33,638 nucleotides of DNA from a candidate division Zixibacteria bacterium SM23_73_2 (GCA_001304315.1 LJUW01000011.1:1-33638), one strand, 5' to 3'. Shown: positions 1-9,144, numbered from the stretch's first letter. The notes: generated from the sequence alone by a model not told the origin. Program-made: numbers and translations.

Positions 1-2
1 GG

Positions 3-176
3 GACCAGCCAGCTTCGATCGATTGTTATATGCCCTATGCCCATATCGACAGTTTGTTGAAGGATAACCTTCCCAATATACTCGGATCCCAGTTTTATTG
101 CCATGTTTATGATACTTTCAGGGTTCACGAGTATTTGATAAGGACAGACCCGGTAATGCCGATAGATAGAGAATGA
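3..176 (+). CDS. C-terminal fragment of an unrecognised protein (5' end outside window)
   Basis: The third frame is open from the left edge to a TGA at 174-176, giving 57 residues that end in RTDPVMPIDRE. The other two plus frames hit stops within about 85 bases. The composition, with several Tyr, Cys and His residues, reads like real protein rather than noise, but I recognise no family. It would be convergent with the long minus-strand operon that terminates at 361-403, which is a normal arrangement. About 250 bases of gene-free DNA lie between this stop and the next gene. That stretch holds low-complexity TAGG/TAAC-like sequence and a small palindrome (AACAAC-CA-GTTGTT, 270-283). Confidence 0.4.
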   Translation, partial: DQPASIDCYMPYAHIDSLLKDNLPNILGSQFYCHVYDTFRVHEYLIRTDPVMPIDRE

Positions 177-360
177 AATTTGAGATACATAGAAAAAGTG
201 GGTAGTAGACAGTAGGTAGATTTCAGATGAAGGAAAAGGATCAGAATTAACAACCAAAAACTAACCGTTAACAACCAGTTGTTGTAGCCCAGGCTTCCTC
301 CAGCTTTAGCGAAACTCAATAAGGGTGAAAAGATTCAAATATCTTATTGCCTATTTTTAT

Positions 361-403
361 CAAAAAAATAAAAACAAAGGGCTGGATCAAAATGATCCAG
401 CCC
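361..403 (-). terminator. Strong intrinsic terminator of the pepP-to-gcvPB operon
   Basis: A perfect 11-bp stem (379-389 paired with 393-403, arm GGGCTGGATCA) has a 3-base loop. On the minus strand it is followed by an 18-base T-rich run (378 to 361). It lies 24 bases after the stop of the last minus-strand gene, so it should end that operon. There is no T-run on the plus side, so it is directional. Confidence 0.9.
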
Positions 404-426
404 TTATGGTAGCAAATCAAAGGTGG

Positions 427-639
427 CTAACGTCTCCTCCTCTTGGCTTTCTTAGCCATTTTCTTCCTTACGGTCCTCTTCTTACCCTTCTTAGCCATGC
501 CCTTGCCAGCCATCTTGCAGAAGTTGCACATCTTCTTTCCACCAGTTCCAGGAAGCCGGTTCCTTTTCTTTACAGCCTTACCTACCGGGCAGTTGTTCTG
601 GGTATGATAGACCTTGGATCTTTTTGAGTGATAAGCCAA
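427..639 (-). CDS. Small basic protein with putative H-C-CxxC zinc knuckle and Lys/Arg tail
   Basis: This 70-residue protein starts at a TTG (639-637), chosen because AGGAGGTGAG lies about 8 bases upstream. Residues 9-42 carry a compact pattern: VYHT with His12, NCPVG with Cys17, RNRLPGTGGKK, then MCNFCK with Cys38 and Cys41. H12, C17, C38 and C41 could form one zinc site. Residues 43-70 are almost entirely Lys, Arg, Ala, Gly and Met and end in RRRR, like a nucleic-acid-binding tail. It is the last gene of the operon, after gcvPB and two small hairpins, and directly before the terminator. The strong ribosome site and operon position argue that it is real. The family name is unknown to me. RNA or DNA binding, perhaps at the ribosome or nucleoid, is an inference from charge. 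Confidence 0.75.
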   Translation of the reverse strand: MAYHSKRSKVYHTQNNCPVGKAVKKRNRLPGTGGKKMCNFCKMAGKGMAKKGKKRTVRKKMAKKAKRRRR

Positions 640-664
640 CCTTTCTCACCTCCTTTTCTTATTT

Positions 665-703
665 AAAGATTTCAAATCTTTGGCAAACCTGAAAGAGTTT
701 GCC
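665..703 (-). other. Two adjacent hairpins between gcvPB and the small basic gene
   Basis: One palindrome (AAAGATTT / AAATCTTT, 665-681) sits next to a 7-bp stem (GGCAAAC 682-688 with GTTTGCC 697-703). They lie in the 70-base gap after the gcvPB stop and just before the ribosome site of the basic protein. No long T-run follows, so they look more like an RNA processing or stability element, or a weak attenuator, than a full terminator. Confidence 0.4.
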
Positions 704-709
704 ACTGCC

Positions 710-2170
710 TTACTTAACATTTTTACTCCACCTCACGTTAAGCTCCCTGGAGGCTTTTACCTCGTCCAGTCTTAAAACCGGAGTGTTATGGGGAGCGGAT
801 TTTACTATCTCGGGATTCTCCTCGGCTTCTTTTGCGATTTTTATCATACAGGAGACGAATTCATCCAGGCTTTCCCTGCTTTCCGATTCGGTTGGCTCGA
901 TCATCAAAGCTTCAGGGACTATCAGGGGAAAGTATATGGTCGGGGGATGCAGTCCAAAGTCCAGAAGCCTTTTGGCGATATCCAGAGTTTTTACTCCCCT
1001 CTTTTTCTGTTTTGTTCCGGAGAGGACGAACTCGTGCATGCAGAAGCTTTTGTAGGGCAGGTCAAAGTAATCCCCAAGCGAAGCCATGAGATAATTGGCA
1101 TTCAAAACCGCACTCTCCGAGACGTTTTTAAGTCCCGAGGCTCCGCAGGATCTGATGTAAGCGTAAGCCTTGACCATAACCCCGAAGTTCCCGTAGAAAG
1201 TCAGCATTTTACCGATTGAATCCGGAAGACCGTAGTTGAGAAAATAACTTTCTTTTTGATCTTTCTTTTTCTCGACCAGAGGAACCGGCAGAAACGGTGC
1301 CAGATGTTTTTTAACGCCCAGTGGTCCGGAGCCGGGTCCTCCCCCACCATGAGGTGTGGAAAAGGTCTTGTGCAGATTGAAATGCACGATGTCGAATCCC
1401 ATATCCCCGGGCCTGGCTATTCCCATCAGGGCATTGAGATTTGCCCCGTCCATATACAACAAAGCATCGACATCATGAACGATCTTTTCGATCTTTTCTA
1501 TCTGCGATTCGAAAAGTCCCAGGGTATTGGGATTGGTAAGCATGACTGCTGCTACGTCCTGATCGGTAAGTTTTTTTAACTCCTCAACATCCACCAGACC
1601 TTTTTCATCGGATTTCACCTGCACCGGAGAGTAGCCTGCTGTCACCACCGAAGCTGGATTGGTCCCGTGGGCCGAGTCAGGAATGAGCACCTTTGATCTT
1701 CTATGATTTTTCTTTTGGTGATAGGCGGAGGCGATTAAAAGCCCGGTAAGCTCACCCTGGGCTCCGGCTGAAGGTTGCAAGGTAACAGCATCCACTCCCC
1801 CGATCTCCTTTAAATACTCCGAAAGCTCATACATCAGTTTCAGGGCACCCTGAACTGTCCCCTCAGGTTGCAGGGGATGGATATCGGAAAAACCGGAGAA
1901 TCTGGAAACCTCCTCGTTTAATTTGGGATTGTATTTCATGGTGCAGGAGCCCAAAGGGTAAAATCTTTTATCCACGTGGTGATTAAGAACCGAAAGCCGG
2001 GTGAAATGTCTAACCACGTCCACCTCTGAGATCTGGGGAAGATTTTGATTTTCCCTCAGTTTTTCCTGGGGTAAAATGTCTGAGAGTTTCTTTTGGGGCA
2101 CGTCTATCTCAGGTAAAGAAAATCCAATTCTTCCCGGATTGGAAAGCTCGAATATAAGTTTTTCTATCAT
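710..2170 (-). CDS. gcvPB: Glycine dehydrogenase (decarboxylating) subunit 2, P-protein beta
   Basis: With GcvPA this PLP enzyme decarboxylates glycine and passes the aminomethyl group to lipoyl GcvH. It is cytoplasmic. The 486 residues match the usual length of the separate PB subunit. The PLP-lysine motif [16 protein letters not shown] is present with Lys268 as the Schiff-base residue. Family landmarks [13 protein letters not shown] (71-83) and [10 protein letters not shown] (131-140) are also present. No clear Shine-Dalgarno precedes the ATG. It lies 22 bases after the thioredoxin/TPR lipoprotein gene, which separates it from its partner gcvPA. The split PA/PB form is known from Firmicutes, Thermotogae, archaea and many candidate phyla. 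No gcvT is seen in the window. Confidence 0.97.
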   Translation of the reverse strand: MIEKLIFELSNPGRIGFSLPEIDVPQKKLSDILPQEKLRENQNLPQISEVDVVRHFTRLSVLNHHVDKRFYPLGSCTMKYNPKLNEEVSRFSGFSDIHPLQPEGTVQGALKLMYELSEYLKEIGGVDAVTLQPSAGAQGELTGLLIASAYHQKKNHRRSKVLIPDSAHGTNPASVVTAGYSPVQVKSDEKGLVDVEELKKLTDQDVAAVMLTNPNTLGLFESQIEKIEKIVHDVDALLYMDGANLNALMGIARPGDMGFDIVHFNLHKTFSTPHGGGGPGSGPLGVKKHLAPFLPVPLVEKKKDQKESYFLNYGLPDSIGKMLTFYGNFGVMVKAYAYIRSCGASGLKNVSESAVLNANYLMASLGDYFDLPYKSFCMHEFVLSGTKQKKRGVKTLDIAKRLLDFGLHPPTIYFPLIVPEALMIEPTESESRESLDEFVSCMIKIAKEAEENPEIVKSAPHNTPVLRLDEVKASRELNVRWSKNVK

Positions 2171-2192
2171 CTTTTTTTATTTTTCTTTTTGT

Positions 2193-3047
2193 CTACTTTT
2201 CGCCTTTGAGTTCTTTTATCCTTCCTTCCACCCATTCCCTTTCGCTTTTATCGACTGTGGGATGTTTTCCTAAAAATTTCTCATAAAGATTTAAAGCCTT
2301 GGTGGTATCCCCCATCTTCTCGTAAACGTAGGGAATATACTCATCTGCTTCCACCCCAAGACTACTTTTGGGAAATTCAGTTGCAAGCTTCAGAAATTTT
2401 TCAATTGCATCTTTATATTCATTTTCCCGGTAATGAGAATAGGCTAAGTTGAAAAGGGCGCTGTCGGTTTTGCCCCAGTAGTTCTTCGAATCTATGTTTG
2501 TTACCTTTCTGAAAAGATCTTTAGCCTCATCGTATCTTTTTCTGTCCATGTATTTTTCTCCGACTCTCAAAAGGAGTTTCACGTCGGCAGAATCCTTATT
2601 TAGCATTTCCTCCAGATCAGTCAGGGTCCCCTTACCCTTCAGATACAATTTGACCGTTCTGAAAAACTCCCTGGGTGGAAGATAGCCAACGATCCTTTCG
2701 ATCTCCTCCCCATCGGGTTTCAGAATGAGAACTGTGGGATAAGCGCTCACCTTGTGTTCATTGGTAAGTAAAGTATCCTCTTTACCGTTTATTTTGACGA
2801 AAACGAAATCCAAGGTCAGGGATATCACCTCCCTGTCGGTGAAGGTCGAATCATCCAGCCTCTCACACCATTTGCAGTCCTCTCTAAAAAAATCCACTAA
2901 AAGCTTCCTGTTCTGCTTTTCTGCCAGTTCTAATCCCTGATCAAGTGAAGTTTGCCACTCGATCTTCTCAGGAATTTTCTTCACGCAGGAGAATAATACC
3001 AGAGGGAAGAAAGCAAAAACGAAAAAAAGATTAATTTTTCTTAACAT
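2193..3047 (-). CDS. Thioredoxin-fold lipoprotein with C-terminal TPRs
   Basis: This 284-residue protein has a lysine-containing N-terminus, a hydrophobic stretch (7-19) and a lipobox-like LFSC with Cys21, so it is probably lipid-anchored in the envelope. Residues 35-150 form a thioredoxin-like domain of the DUF255/thioredoxin_7 type with a CKWC redox pair (Cys58 and Cys61) and a cis-proline region SAYPTVLIL. From about residue 155 to the end there are TPR-like helices such as RYDEAKDLFRKVTNID and YKDAIEKFLKLATEFP. GGAG lies 9 bases before the ATG. It sits between gcvPA and gcvPB, though an exported redox protein has no obvious role in glycine cleavage. It may be a thiol reductase or a disulfide-handling factor; the substrate is unknown. 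Confidence 0.85.
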   Translation of the reverse strand: MLRKINLFFVFAFFPLVLFSCVKKIPEKIEWQTSLDQGLELAEKQNRKLLVDFFREDCKWCERLDDSTFTDREVISLTLDFVFVKINGKEDTLLTNEHKVSAYPTVLILKPDGEEIERIVGYLPPREFFRTVKLYLKGKGTLTDLEEMLNKDSADVKLLLRVGEKYMDRKRYDEAKDLFRKVTNIDSKNYWGKTDSALFNLAYSHYRENEYKDAIEKFLKLATEFPKSSLGVEADEYIPYVYEKMGDTTKALNLYEKFLGKHPTVDKSEREWVEGRIKELKGEK

Positions 3048-3063
3048 TATTTTTACTCCGAAT

Positions 3064-4404
3064 TTATTTCAGTTTTCTCAACTCCTCAACAAAGGTATCC
3101 ATTTGCTTTTTTGTTCTTTTCTCGGTAACCGAGATCAGAAGACAATCGTCTAATCCCAGTTTAAATTGTGACAGAGCAATCCCAGCTAAAATTTCTTTCT
3201 CAAGGAGGGTTTCGATTATCTTTTGAGGTGGAAGGGGAGTCTGAACCACGAACTCCTTGAAGAAAGGATGATCGAATTTAATTTTAAATCCTTCTGTTTG
3301 TCTTATTCTGTCAGCCAGGTAATGGGATTTCTGCAGGCACAGCTCCGCCACCTTTTTCAGCCCGGTTTTCCCCAGAAGCGAGAGATAAATGCAAGCTGCG
3401 AGTGCACATAGGGCTTGATTGGTGCATATGTTGGAGGTTGCCCTTTCCCTTCTTATGTGCTGTTCCCTAGTCTGCAGGATCATAACGAATCCCCTTTTAC
3501 CCTGATGATCCTGGGTGGCACCTATGATTCTACCCGGCATCCTGCGGATAAGTTCTTTTTTTGCGGTGAAATATCCCAGAAAGGGACCTCCGAAGTTCTG
3601 CCTGTTTCCCAGACTTTGACCCTCGCCAACTGCTATGTCAGCCTTGTATTCACCCGGCGGCTTTAGAATTCCCAGGGATATCGGATCGCAGACTAAAATC
3701 AAAAGCGCACCCGAGGAATGAACCAGGGGCTCAATTTCCTCGACTTTCTCCAGAAGCCCGAAGAAATTGGGATTCTGTATTATCACACCTGCAGTTTTTT
3801 CAGAGAGGGCATTTTTTAAATCGGCCGGATCAGCTATCCCCTTCTGGCTTTTCCTCAAATCGATTTTGATATCCATACCCCGAGTATATGTTCTTAAAAC
3901 ATCGAGGTAAAAAGGGTTGGTTGAATCGAATACCAAAACCTCTTTTCTGCCAGTCCGGGAAAAAGCAAGAATTGCAGCCTCGGCTACAGCAGAACCCGCA
4001 TCGTACATCGAGGCGTTGGACACCTCCATTCCGGTGAGCTCGCAGACGAGGGATTGATACTCGTAGATGGACTGGAGGGTCCCCTGGCTGACCTCAGCCT
4101 GATAAGGGGTATAGGCAGTATAGAACTCGGGACGGGAGAGAATGTGCTCCACCACGCTGGGTATGAAATGGTCATAGGCTCCTCCCCCCAAAAAGGTCAC
4201 CATCTGATCTGAGGATTTGTTTTTTTGGGAGAGCTTTTTAAGATGCTCTTTAAGCTCAAGCTCGGAAATAGGAGAGGGGAGATTTAAATCCCTTTTCAGT
4301 CTCATTTTCTCGGGAATGGACCCAAGAAGCTTCTCCAGGCTTTCCACCCCTATTTTCTCGAGCATCCTCTCTTTGTCCTTTGAGGTATGGGGTACATAAT
4401 CCAT
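3064..4404 (-). CDS. gcvPA: Glycine dehydrogenase (decarboxylating) subunit 1, P-protein alpha
   Basis: This is the 446-residue alpha half of the split glycine dehydrogenase, partner of GcvPB. The N-terminus MDYVPHTSKDKERMLEKIG is the classic start of the family, which fixes the ATG at 4404 even though no Shine-Dalgarno is visible; translation may be coupled to gcvH, which stops 13 bases upstream. Other landmarks are FLGGGAYDHFIPSVV (71-85), TPYQAEVSQGTLQ (98-110) and GGPFLGYF. The alpha subunit lacks the PLP lysine, as expected. It lies between gcvH and the thioredoxin lipoprotein gene. Confidence 0.97.
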   Translation of the reverse strand: MDYVPHTSKDKERMLEKIGVESLEKLLGSIPEKMRLKRDLNLPSPISELELKEHLKKLSQKNKSSDQMVTFLGGGAYDHFIPSVVEHILSRPEFYTAYTPYQAEVSQGTLQSIYEYQSLVCELTGMEVSNASMYDAGSAVAEAAILAFSRTGRKEVLVFDSTNPFYLDVLRTYTRGMDIKIDLRKSQKGIADPADLKNALSEKTAGVIIQNPNFFGLLEKVEEIEPLVHSSGALLILVCDPISLGILKPPGEYKADIAVGEGQSLGNRQNFGGPFLGYFTAKKELIRRMPGRIIGATQDHQGKRGFVMILQTREQHIRRERATSNICTNQALCALAACIYLSLLGKTGLKKVAELCLQKSHYLADRIRQTEGFKIKFDHPFFKEFVVQTPLPPQKIIETLLEKEILAGIALSQFKLGLDDCLLISVTEKRTKKQMDTFVEELRKLK

Positions 4405-4417
4405 TTTTTGGTTCGGG

Positions 4418-4801
4418 TTAATGTTGTTCTAAAAGCTTTTCGTATTCCTCTTTTGAAAGGAGGGAATCAAGTTCTTTTGTGTTTTCCGGTTTGATTTTCA
4501 CAATCCATCCCTCTCCATAGGGGTCCTGGTTGATGATGCTTGGCTCGGTTTCAATTCTGGTGTTAACCTCCACAACCTCGCCACTTAAAGGGGCAAAAAG
4601 GTCAGAGACGGCCTTAACCGCCTCTATGGTTCCCAAGGGCTTGAACTGCTCAACTTTGTTTCCGATCTTTGGTAGCTCCACAAAGACAACGTCACCCAAC
4701 TCACCTTGAGCATAATCGGTGATCCCCATTATGACCTGCTCCCCCTCGATTTTAATCCACTCGTGCTCTCTGGTATATTTCAGATCCTCTCTTATTTCCA
4801 T
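4418..4801 (-). CDS. gcvH: Glycine cleavage system H protein (lipoyl carrier)
   Basis: This 127-residue protein carries the lipoyl arm that shuttles the aminomethyl group between P, T and L proteins. The motif [12 protein letters not shown] holds the lipoylated Lys63. YTREHEWIK at 9-17 is the usual N-terminal signature. I chose the ATG at 4801 because a longer reading from a TTG at 4852 adds only a lysine-rich stretch absent from the family. GGGA lies a few bases upstream. The first 50 bases lie inside the 3' end of accC in another frame, so translation is probably coupled. In an operon with gcvPA and gcvPB it should serve glycine cleavage; with no gcvT nearby, a role in lipoate transfer cannot be excluded. 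Confidence 0.95.
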   Translation of the reverse strand: MEIREDLKYTREHEWIKIEGEQVIMGITDYAQGELGDVVFVELPKIGNKVEQFKPLGTIEAVKAVSDLFAPLSGEVVEVNTRIETEPSIINQDPYGEGWIVKIKPENTKELDSLLSKEEYEKLLEQH

Positions 4802-6170
4802 GTTTTTCCCTTTCTTTTTTTTCATCTTTTTCTTTGAAAAGACTCTCCACAAAGGAGGTATCGTACTTTCCGCTTATGAATTTCTGGTCCGAAAAAATCT
4901 TTTTGTGAAAAGGAATGGTGGTTTTGATCCCCTCGATTATGAACTCGTCCAAAGCCCGTCTGATTTTAAGAATAGCTTCCTCCCTGGTTTTTCCTGAAGC
5001 GATGAGCTTGGCGATCAAGGAGTCGTAAAAGGGAGGGATTTTGTATTTGGCATAGGCATGGGTATCCACCCTTATCCCGTGACCGCCGGGAAGATGAAAG
5101 CTTCTGATCTCCCCGGGGTCTGGCAGAAAGTCTTTTTCGGGATCCTCGGCATTGATCCTGCACTCGATGGCATGACCTTTTATCCTTATATCCTTTTGAT
5201 CGTATTCCATCCTTTCCCCGTAAGCGATTTTGATTTGTTCTTTTACCAGGTCGGTGTCAATCACCTCCTCGGTTACCGGGTGCTCCACCTGAATCCTGGT
5301 GTTGATCTCCATGAAATAAAAATTCCCCTCCGAGTCCAGAAGAAACTCAACCGTTCCAGCACTCTGGTATCCGATCCATTTTCCACCCCGGATTGCAGCC
5401 TGACCGATTCTATTCCTGAGCTCCGCATCGATCCCCGGGGATGGCGATTCCTCCACCAGCTTCTGATACCTTCTCTGGATGGAACAGTCCCTCTCCCCCA
5501 GATGAATTATGTTCCCATGAGAGTCACCCAGTATCTGAAACTCGATATGACGCGGGGAGCTGACGAATTTCTCAATGTAAACCTCCGGATTTCCGAAGCT
5601 GGCACTGGCCTCCAGCTGAGCCATCTCCAATCCTTTTTTTAAATCCTTTTGGTTATATGCCAGCCTCATCCCCTTTCCCCCACCCCCGTAACTTGCTTTG
5701 ATAATCACCGGGTAACCTATTTGCTCAGAGATCTGATTGACCTGTTCAAAATCCTTAACTGCTCCGTCGCTTCCCGGAATGATGGGCACCGAGGCTTCCT
5801 TCATTTTCTTTTTGGCTAAAGCCTTGTCCCCGGCCATACGGATTATCTCAGAAGGGGGACCGATGAACCTAATTTTACAGGATTCACAGATCTCAGCGAA
5901 GTCAGCATTCTCAGCCAGAAAACCGTATCCGGGATGGATGGCATCAGCGTTGGTTACCTCGGCTGCGCTGATTATCCTTTTGGGATCCAGATAGGAGTCC
6001 TGAGCTTTGGGGGGACCTATGCATACATCCTCATCGGCGAATCTGACGTGAAGGGAACTTCTGTCTGCCTCGGAGTAAACCGCAACCGTATTTATCCCCA
6101 ACTCCTTGCAGGCCCTGATGATCCTGAGAGCTATCTCACCCCGATTAGCTATCAGTACCTTTTTAAACAA
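4752..6170 (-). CDS. accC: Biotin carboxylase, acetyl-CoA carboxylase subunit
   Basis: This ATP-grasp enzyme carboxylates the biotin of AccB using bicarbonate, the first step towards malonyl-CoA and fatty acids. [17 protein letters not shown] at the N-terminus, the glycine-rich [11 protein letters not shown] loop near 165, the [15 protein letters not shown] motif near 290 and RINAEDP near 340 are all present. The 472 residues are about 20 more than typical. The extra charged tail ([13 protein letters not shown]...) is produced by reading into the start of gcvH. The start is a TTG at 6170 with AAGGAG four bases upstream. In many bacteria accB directly precedes accC; here pilT lies between them. 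It could also serve another biotin-dependent carboxylase such as a pyruvate or acyl-CoA type. Confidence 0.96.
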   Translation of the reverse strand: MFKKVLIANRGEIALRIIRACKELGINTVAVYSEADRSSLHVRFADEDVCIGPPKAQDSYLDPKRIISAAEVTNADAIHPGYGFLAENADFAEICESCKIRFIGPPSEIIRMAGDKALAKKKMKEASVPIIPGSDGAVKDFEQVNQISEQIGYPVIIKASYGGGGKGMRLAYNQKDLKKGLEMAQLEASASFGNPEVYIEKFVSSPRHIEFQILGDSHGNIIHLGERDCSIQRRYQKLVEESPSPGIDAELRNRIGQAAIRGGKWIGYQSAGTVEFLLDSEGNFYFMEINTRIQVEHPVTEEVIDTDLVKEQIKIAYGERMEYDQKDIRIKGHAIECRINAEDPEKDFLPDPGEIRSFHLPGGHGIRVDTHAYAKYKIPPFYDSLIAKLIASGKTREEAILKIRRALDEFIIEGIKTTIPFHKKIFSDQKFISGKYDTSFVESLFKEKDEKKEREKHGNKRGSEIYQRARVD

Positions 6171-6190
6171 AAAACTCCTTTCAGATCATC

Positions 6191-7315
6191 TTAAACATTT
6201 TTCTTCTTTTTTAACAGATCGAATTCCTTCCATCCTCTGTCCGCGGCTCCGGTTATCCCCTTGAGTCTCAGGTCGAAATCGTCCGGATTGGTGGCCTGGG
6301 ACATGGCTTCCTCATAGGAGATCAGCCCTCTTTTGTGAAGATCCATAATGGATTGATCAAAAGACTGCATTCCGTATTGAATTGCACCCGAATCGATCAG
6401 CTCGGGGATCAAAGGGGTTTTAAGCGGATCCATTATGTATTCCTTTACCGAAGCGGTGTTTATCAATACCTCCACTGCCGGAATCCTTCCGGGACCGTCG
6501 CATCTGGGCAAAAGCCTCTGGCATACTATTGCCTTTAAGGTGGCTCCCAGAAGCATCCTGATCTGCTGATGCTGATGAGGAGGGTAGAAGGAGATTATCC
6601 TGCTTATGGTCTCAACCGCATTCAGGGTATGCAGGGTGGTTAAAACCAGATGTCCGGTGTCGGATGCGGTTAGGGCGATTGACATGGTTTCCAGGTCCCT
6701 TACCTCCCCGATCAGAATCACGTCCGGGTCCTGACGAAAAGCCTGCCTTAAGGCGGTAACAAAGGAATCGGTGTCACCACCGATCTCCCTCTGCGAGACT
6801 ATGCTCTTTTTGTTCTTAAACATAAACTCGATGGGATCCTCGATGGTCAGGATGTTCTCCCTTCTATCCCTGTTTATTTTATCGATTATCGCTGCCAGGG
6901 TGGTAGATTTACCCGAACCGGTCGTTCCGGTAAGGATTATAAGCCCTCTTTTATTATCGGCTAAAATTTCCGTAATCGGTGGGAGATTGAGCTCCTCAAA
7001 AGAGGGAATGTCCAGCCGTACCGATCTCATGGCCACGCCTATGGTTCCCCTTTGTCGGTAGAAATTCACCCTGAAACGACCCATGCCGGAGACGCTTAAT
7101 GCCAAATCCAGCTCATTATTTTCCAGAAACCTCTGCTTCTGCTGTTGGTTCAGTATCTGATCGGTTATCTTCTGAATGTCATCGAGGCTTATAGTGCTGG
7201 AATCTATTTCCTGAAGAAGACCATCCACCCTCAACATCGGACACAAACCAACCCTTAAATGCAGATCCGATGCCTTTTTTTTCATCATCTGGATAAGCAT
7301 GTCTTTAAGATTCAT
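6191..7315 (-). CDS. pilT: PilT-type twitching-motility ATPase
   Basis: This 374-residue hexameric ATPase retracts type IV pili at the inner-membrane base. An N-terminal PAS-like domain (1-110) is followed by Walker A GTTGSGKST (130-138). The Asp box is near EDPIEFMF, Walker B near DVILIGEVRD, and the His box near HLVLTTLHTLNA. The C-terminal PilT family region runs through RIPAVEVLINTASVKEYI. AAGGGG lies before the ATG. It lies between accB and accC, 20 bases before the accC start and 99 bases after the accB stop. No pilus subunit, pilB or pilC is in the window, so the rest of the system must be elsewhere. PilT and PilU are hard to separate by eye. Confidence 0.93.
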   Translation of the reverse strand: MNLKDMLIQMMKKKASDLHLRVGLCPMLRVDGLLQEIDSSTISLDDIQKITDQILNQQQKQRFLENNELDLALSVSGMGRFRVNFYRQRGTIGVAMRSVRLDIPSFEELNLPPITEILADNKRGLIILTGTTGSGKSTTLAAIIDKINRDRRENILTIEDPIEFMFKNKKSIVSQREIGGDTDSFVTALRQAFRQDPDVILIGEVRDLETMSIALTASDTGHLVLTTLHTLNAVETISRIISFYPPHQHQQIRMLLGATLKAIVCQRLLPRCDGPGRIPAVEVLINTASVKEYIMDPLKTPLIPELIDSGAIQYGMQSFDQSIMDLHKRGLISYEEAMSQATNPDDFDLRLKGITGAADRGWKEFDLLKKKKNV

Positions 7316-7414
7316 CTTTATCCCCTTTCTTTTTTGACAGTTTTACCATTCTTATTAATCGACCTGAATTTGGGGTTGGTTTACTTCTCATTTGCCAAAA
7401 AGCAGAGATAAAGA

Positions 7415-7864
7415 TCACGATGGTTCCATCAAAAACAAAACCTGTCCGTATTCAACCGGTTTTCCATTCTCAACCAAAACCTTGGCAACCCTTCCAGCCA
7501 CCTCCGATTCTATCTCGTTCATCAGTTTCATCGCCTCGATAATACAGACCACCTGTCCCATGGTGATCATCTGGTTTAACTCCACGTACGGTTTTGCATC
7601 TGGTGCTGGAGCCCGGTAGAAGGTTCCCACCATGGGTGATTTTATCGGCACCAGTTGATCGGCTGGTTCCGGCTGGGGCTTTTCTTTTTTCTCCTCAACC
7701 GGTATCTGAATCACCTCTTGGGATTCAAGCTTGGGGGCTGGGTTTTCCTTTCGGTCAAGGCGCTTGGTTATCCTTACCTTTCTTCCCCAGCTGGAAACCT
7801 CCAGCTCCTCAACATTGCTTTCCTCCACCAGCTTTATTAGTTTTCTTATGGTTGATTCTTTCAT
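7415..7864 (-). CDS. accB: Biotin carboxyl carrier protein of acetyl-CoA carboxylase
   Basis: A 149-residue carrier. The N-terminal helix [20 protein letters not shown] and a strand rich in VRITKR are followed by a Pro/Glu/Lys/Gln linker (38-70). The C-terminal biotinyl domain (71-149) has [14 protein letters not shown], the AccB thumb region, and EAMKLMNE with biotinylated Lys113. GGGGTGAT precedes the ATG. It is the second gene of the operon, after an Xaa-Pro aminopeptidase gene. The common bacterial order pepP-efp-accB-accC appears here with efp missing and pilT inserted. Confidence 0.96.
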   Translation of the reverse strand: MKESTIRKLIKLVEESNVEELEVSSWGRKVRITKRLDRKENPAPKLESQEVIQIPVEEKKEKPQPEPADQLVPIKSPMVGTFYRAPAPDAKPYVELNQMITMGQVVCIIEAMKLMNEIESEVAGRVAKVLVENGKPVEYGQVLFLMEPS

Positions 7865-7890
7865 CTTATCACCCCTTTTGAGCTCATAGG

Positions 7891-8961
7891 TTAAATTTCT
7901 ATGAGGTGTTTGGGAGAGCGAGTTAAAACCTGGCAGCCGGTTCTGGTGATCAGCACATCGTCCTCAATTCTAACTCCGCCCCAGTTGGGAATGTATATCC
8001 CCGGCTCAATGGTTATCACCATTCCCGGCAACAAAACCTGCTGGCTTTTGCTGTTGACCGTGGGAAAGTCGTGGACTAAAAGACCGATTCCGTGACCCAG
8101 ACCGTGACCGAAATATTTGCCCAAACCTGCCCTTTTGATCACGTCCCGGGCAACTTTATCCAGCTGAGAGCATTTCATTTTGGGCTTTGCAGCCCTGATT
8201 GCCTTTTTCTGGGAGTTAAGCACGGTCTGGTAGACCCTTTTGAATTTTTTGGAGGCCTTTCCCACCACAAAGGTTCTGGTCATGTCGGAGACGTATCCGT
8301 CGACCACTGCCCCGTAATCAAGGGTAACCGGCTCGTTTGGTTTTATCTTTTTTTGTGAAGCTCTACCGTGAGGCAGGGCTGACCTTTTTCCCGAGGCAAC
8401 GATGGTTCCGAAGGCAACCTCCTCTGCTCCCAGTTTTTTAATCATATACTCGATCTCAGCGGCAACGTCGATCTCGGTTATGCCCGGCTGGATGAGTCCC
8501 AGTATCTGGGAGAATACCTGGTCGGTTATCACGGTCGCCTTTTTGATTTTTTCGATTTCCCTTTTGTCCTTTTGAATTAAAATCGACTCCACTACGTTTT
8601 GGGTAGGAACTAAAAGAGCGTCGGGGAGTATGGACTTGAGCCTGAGATAATTGTTGTAGCTTAAATTGGTCTCTTCGAATCCCAGCTTTATCCTTTTCCC
8701 CTTGATCTCTTTTATATTGGACAGATCATCCAGAAGATCCCTCGAACCCAAAATTATCTTGGAGCCTTTCACCTGTTTTTTGGATTGGTCCTTGTATCTG
8801 AAATCGGTAAGAAAAACGGAAGCCTGGGGGGTGATAACGATTATTCCATTGGAGCCGGAATAGCCGGATAGGTATCTAACGTTGGAAGTGGTGGTGACCA
8901 GAAAAGCGTCCAGGTTTTCCTCTTTTAATTTCCCTTGTACCTTTTTTATTCTTTCTCTCAT
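7891..8961 (-). CDS. pepP: Xaa-Pro aminopeptidase (M24B metallopeptidase)
   Basis: A 356-residue creatinase-fold enzyme that removes N-terminal residues before proline. An N-terminal domain (1-125) precedes the pita-bread catalytic domain. All five metal ligands are visible: Asp215 (TLDYGA), Asp226 (SDMTRTF), His290 (GHGLGHGIG), Glu319 (TIEPGIY) and Glu333 (RIEDDV). His198 (LPHGR) is the usual extra catalytic residue. I chose the ATG at 8961, preceded by AAAGGGTG. A longer open frame to 9045 would place the start upstream of the promoter. First gene of the operon, about 15 bases from the predicted transcription start. It could equally be named ypdF or pepQ-like. Confidence 0.93.
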   Translation of the reverse strand: MRERIKKVQGKLKEENLDAFLVTTTSNVRYLSGYSGSNGIIVITPQASVFLTDFRYKDQSKKQVKGSKIILGSRDLLDDLSNIKEIKGKRIKLGFEETNLSYNNYLRLKSILPDALLVPTQNVVESILIQKDKREIEKIKKATVITDQVFSQILGLIQPGITEIDVAAEIEYMIKKLGAEEVAFGTIVASGKRSALPHGRASQKKIKPNEPVTLDYGAVVDGYVSDMTRTFVVGKASKKFKRVYQTVLNSQKKAIRAAKPKMKCSQLDKVARDVIKRAGLGKYFGHGLGHGIGLLVHDFPTVNSKSQQVLLPGMVITIEPGIYIPNWGGVRIEDDVLITRTGCQVLTRSPKHLIEI

Positions 8962-8982
8962 TTCACACCCTTTGTTTTGTGT

Positions 8983-9011
8983 AGAATAACACAATGCTTT
9001 TTTTCTGTCAA
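8983..9011 (-). promoter_or_regulatory. Near-consensus sigma-70 promoter of the pepP-accB-pilT-accC-gcv operon
   Basis: On the minus strand TTGACA (9011-9006) and TATTCT (8988-8983) are separated by exactly 17 bases. Transcription should start near 8976, leaving a leader of only about 15 bases that holds the AGGGTG ribosome site of pepP. Confidence 0.8.
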
Positions 9012-9144
9012 GTAAAAAGTTACATAGTTTGACTGTGCATGTCACACTTTTTTATTTTACACTATTCTGAAGGATTTATTTTATTGTGAGATGTGCTTGG
9101 AGGTGAGTTGAATTGTAACGCAGTACCGTGACTTTTTCAAAAGA

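Noticed and set aside
788-1219. 143-codon plus-strand open frame
   Set aside because: It is antisense to gcvPB with no start signal or known motif.
4802-4852. Upstream extension of gcvH from a TTG
   Set aside because: It adds 17 mostly basic residues absent from H proteins; the ATG at 4801 gives the family-standard length and N-terminus.
5058-5642. 194-codon plus-strand open frame
   Set aside because: It is antisense to the well-conserved accC and has no ribosome site or recognisable domain; a shadow of the real gene.
9034-9046. TGTG-N5-CACA inverted motif about 64 bases upstream of the operon start, at a CRP-like distance
   Set aside because: The half-site spacing is too short for CRP (N6 between TGTGA and TCACA) and no second copy was found.
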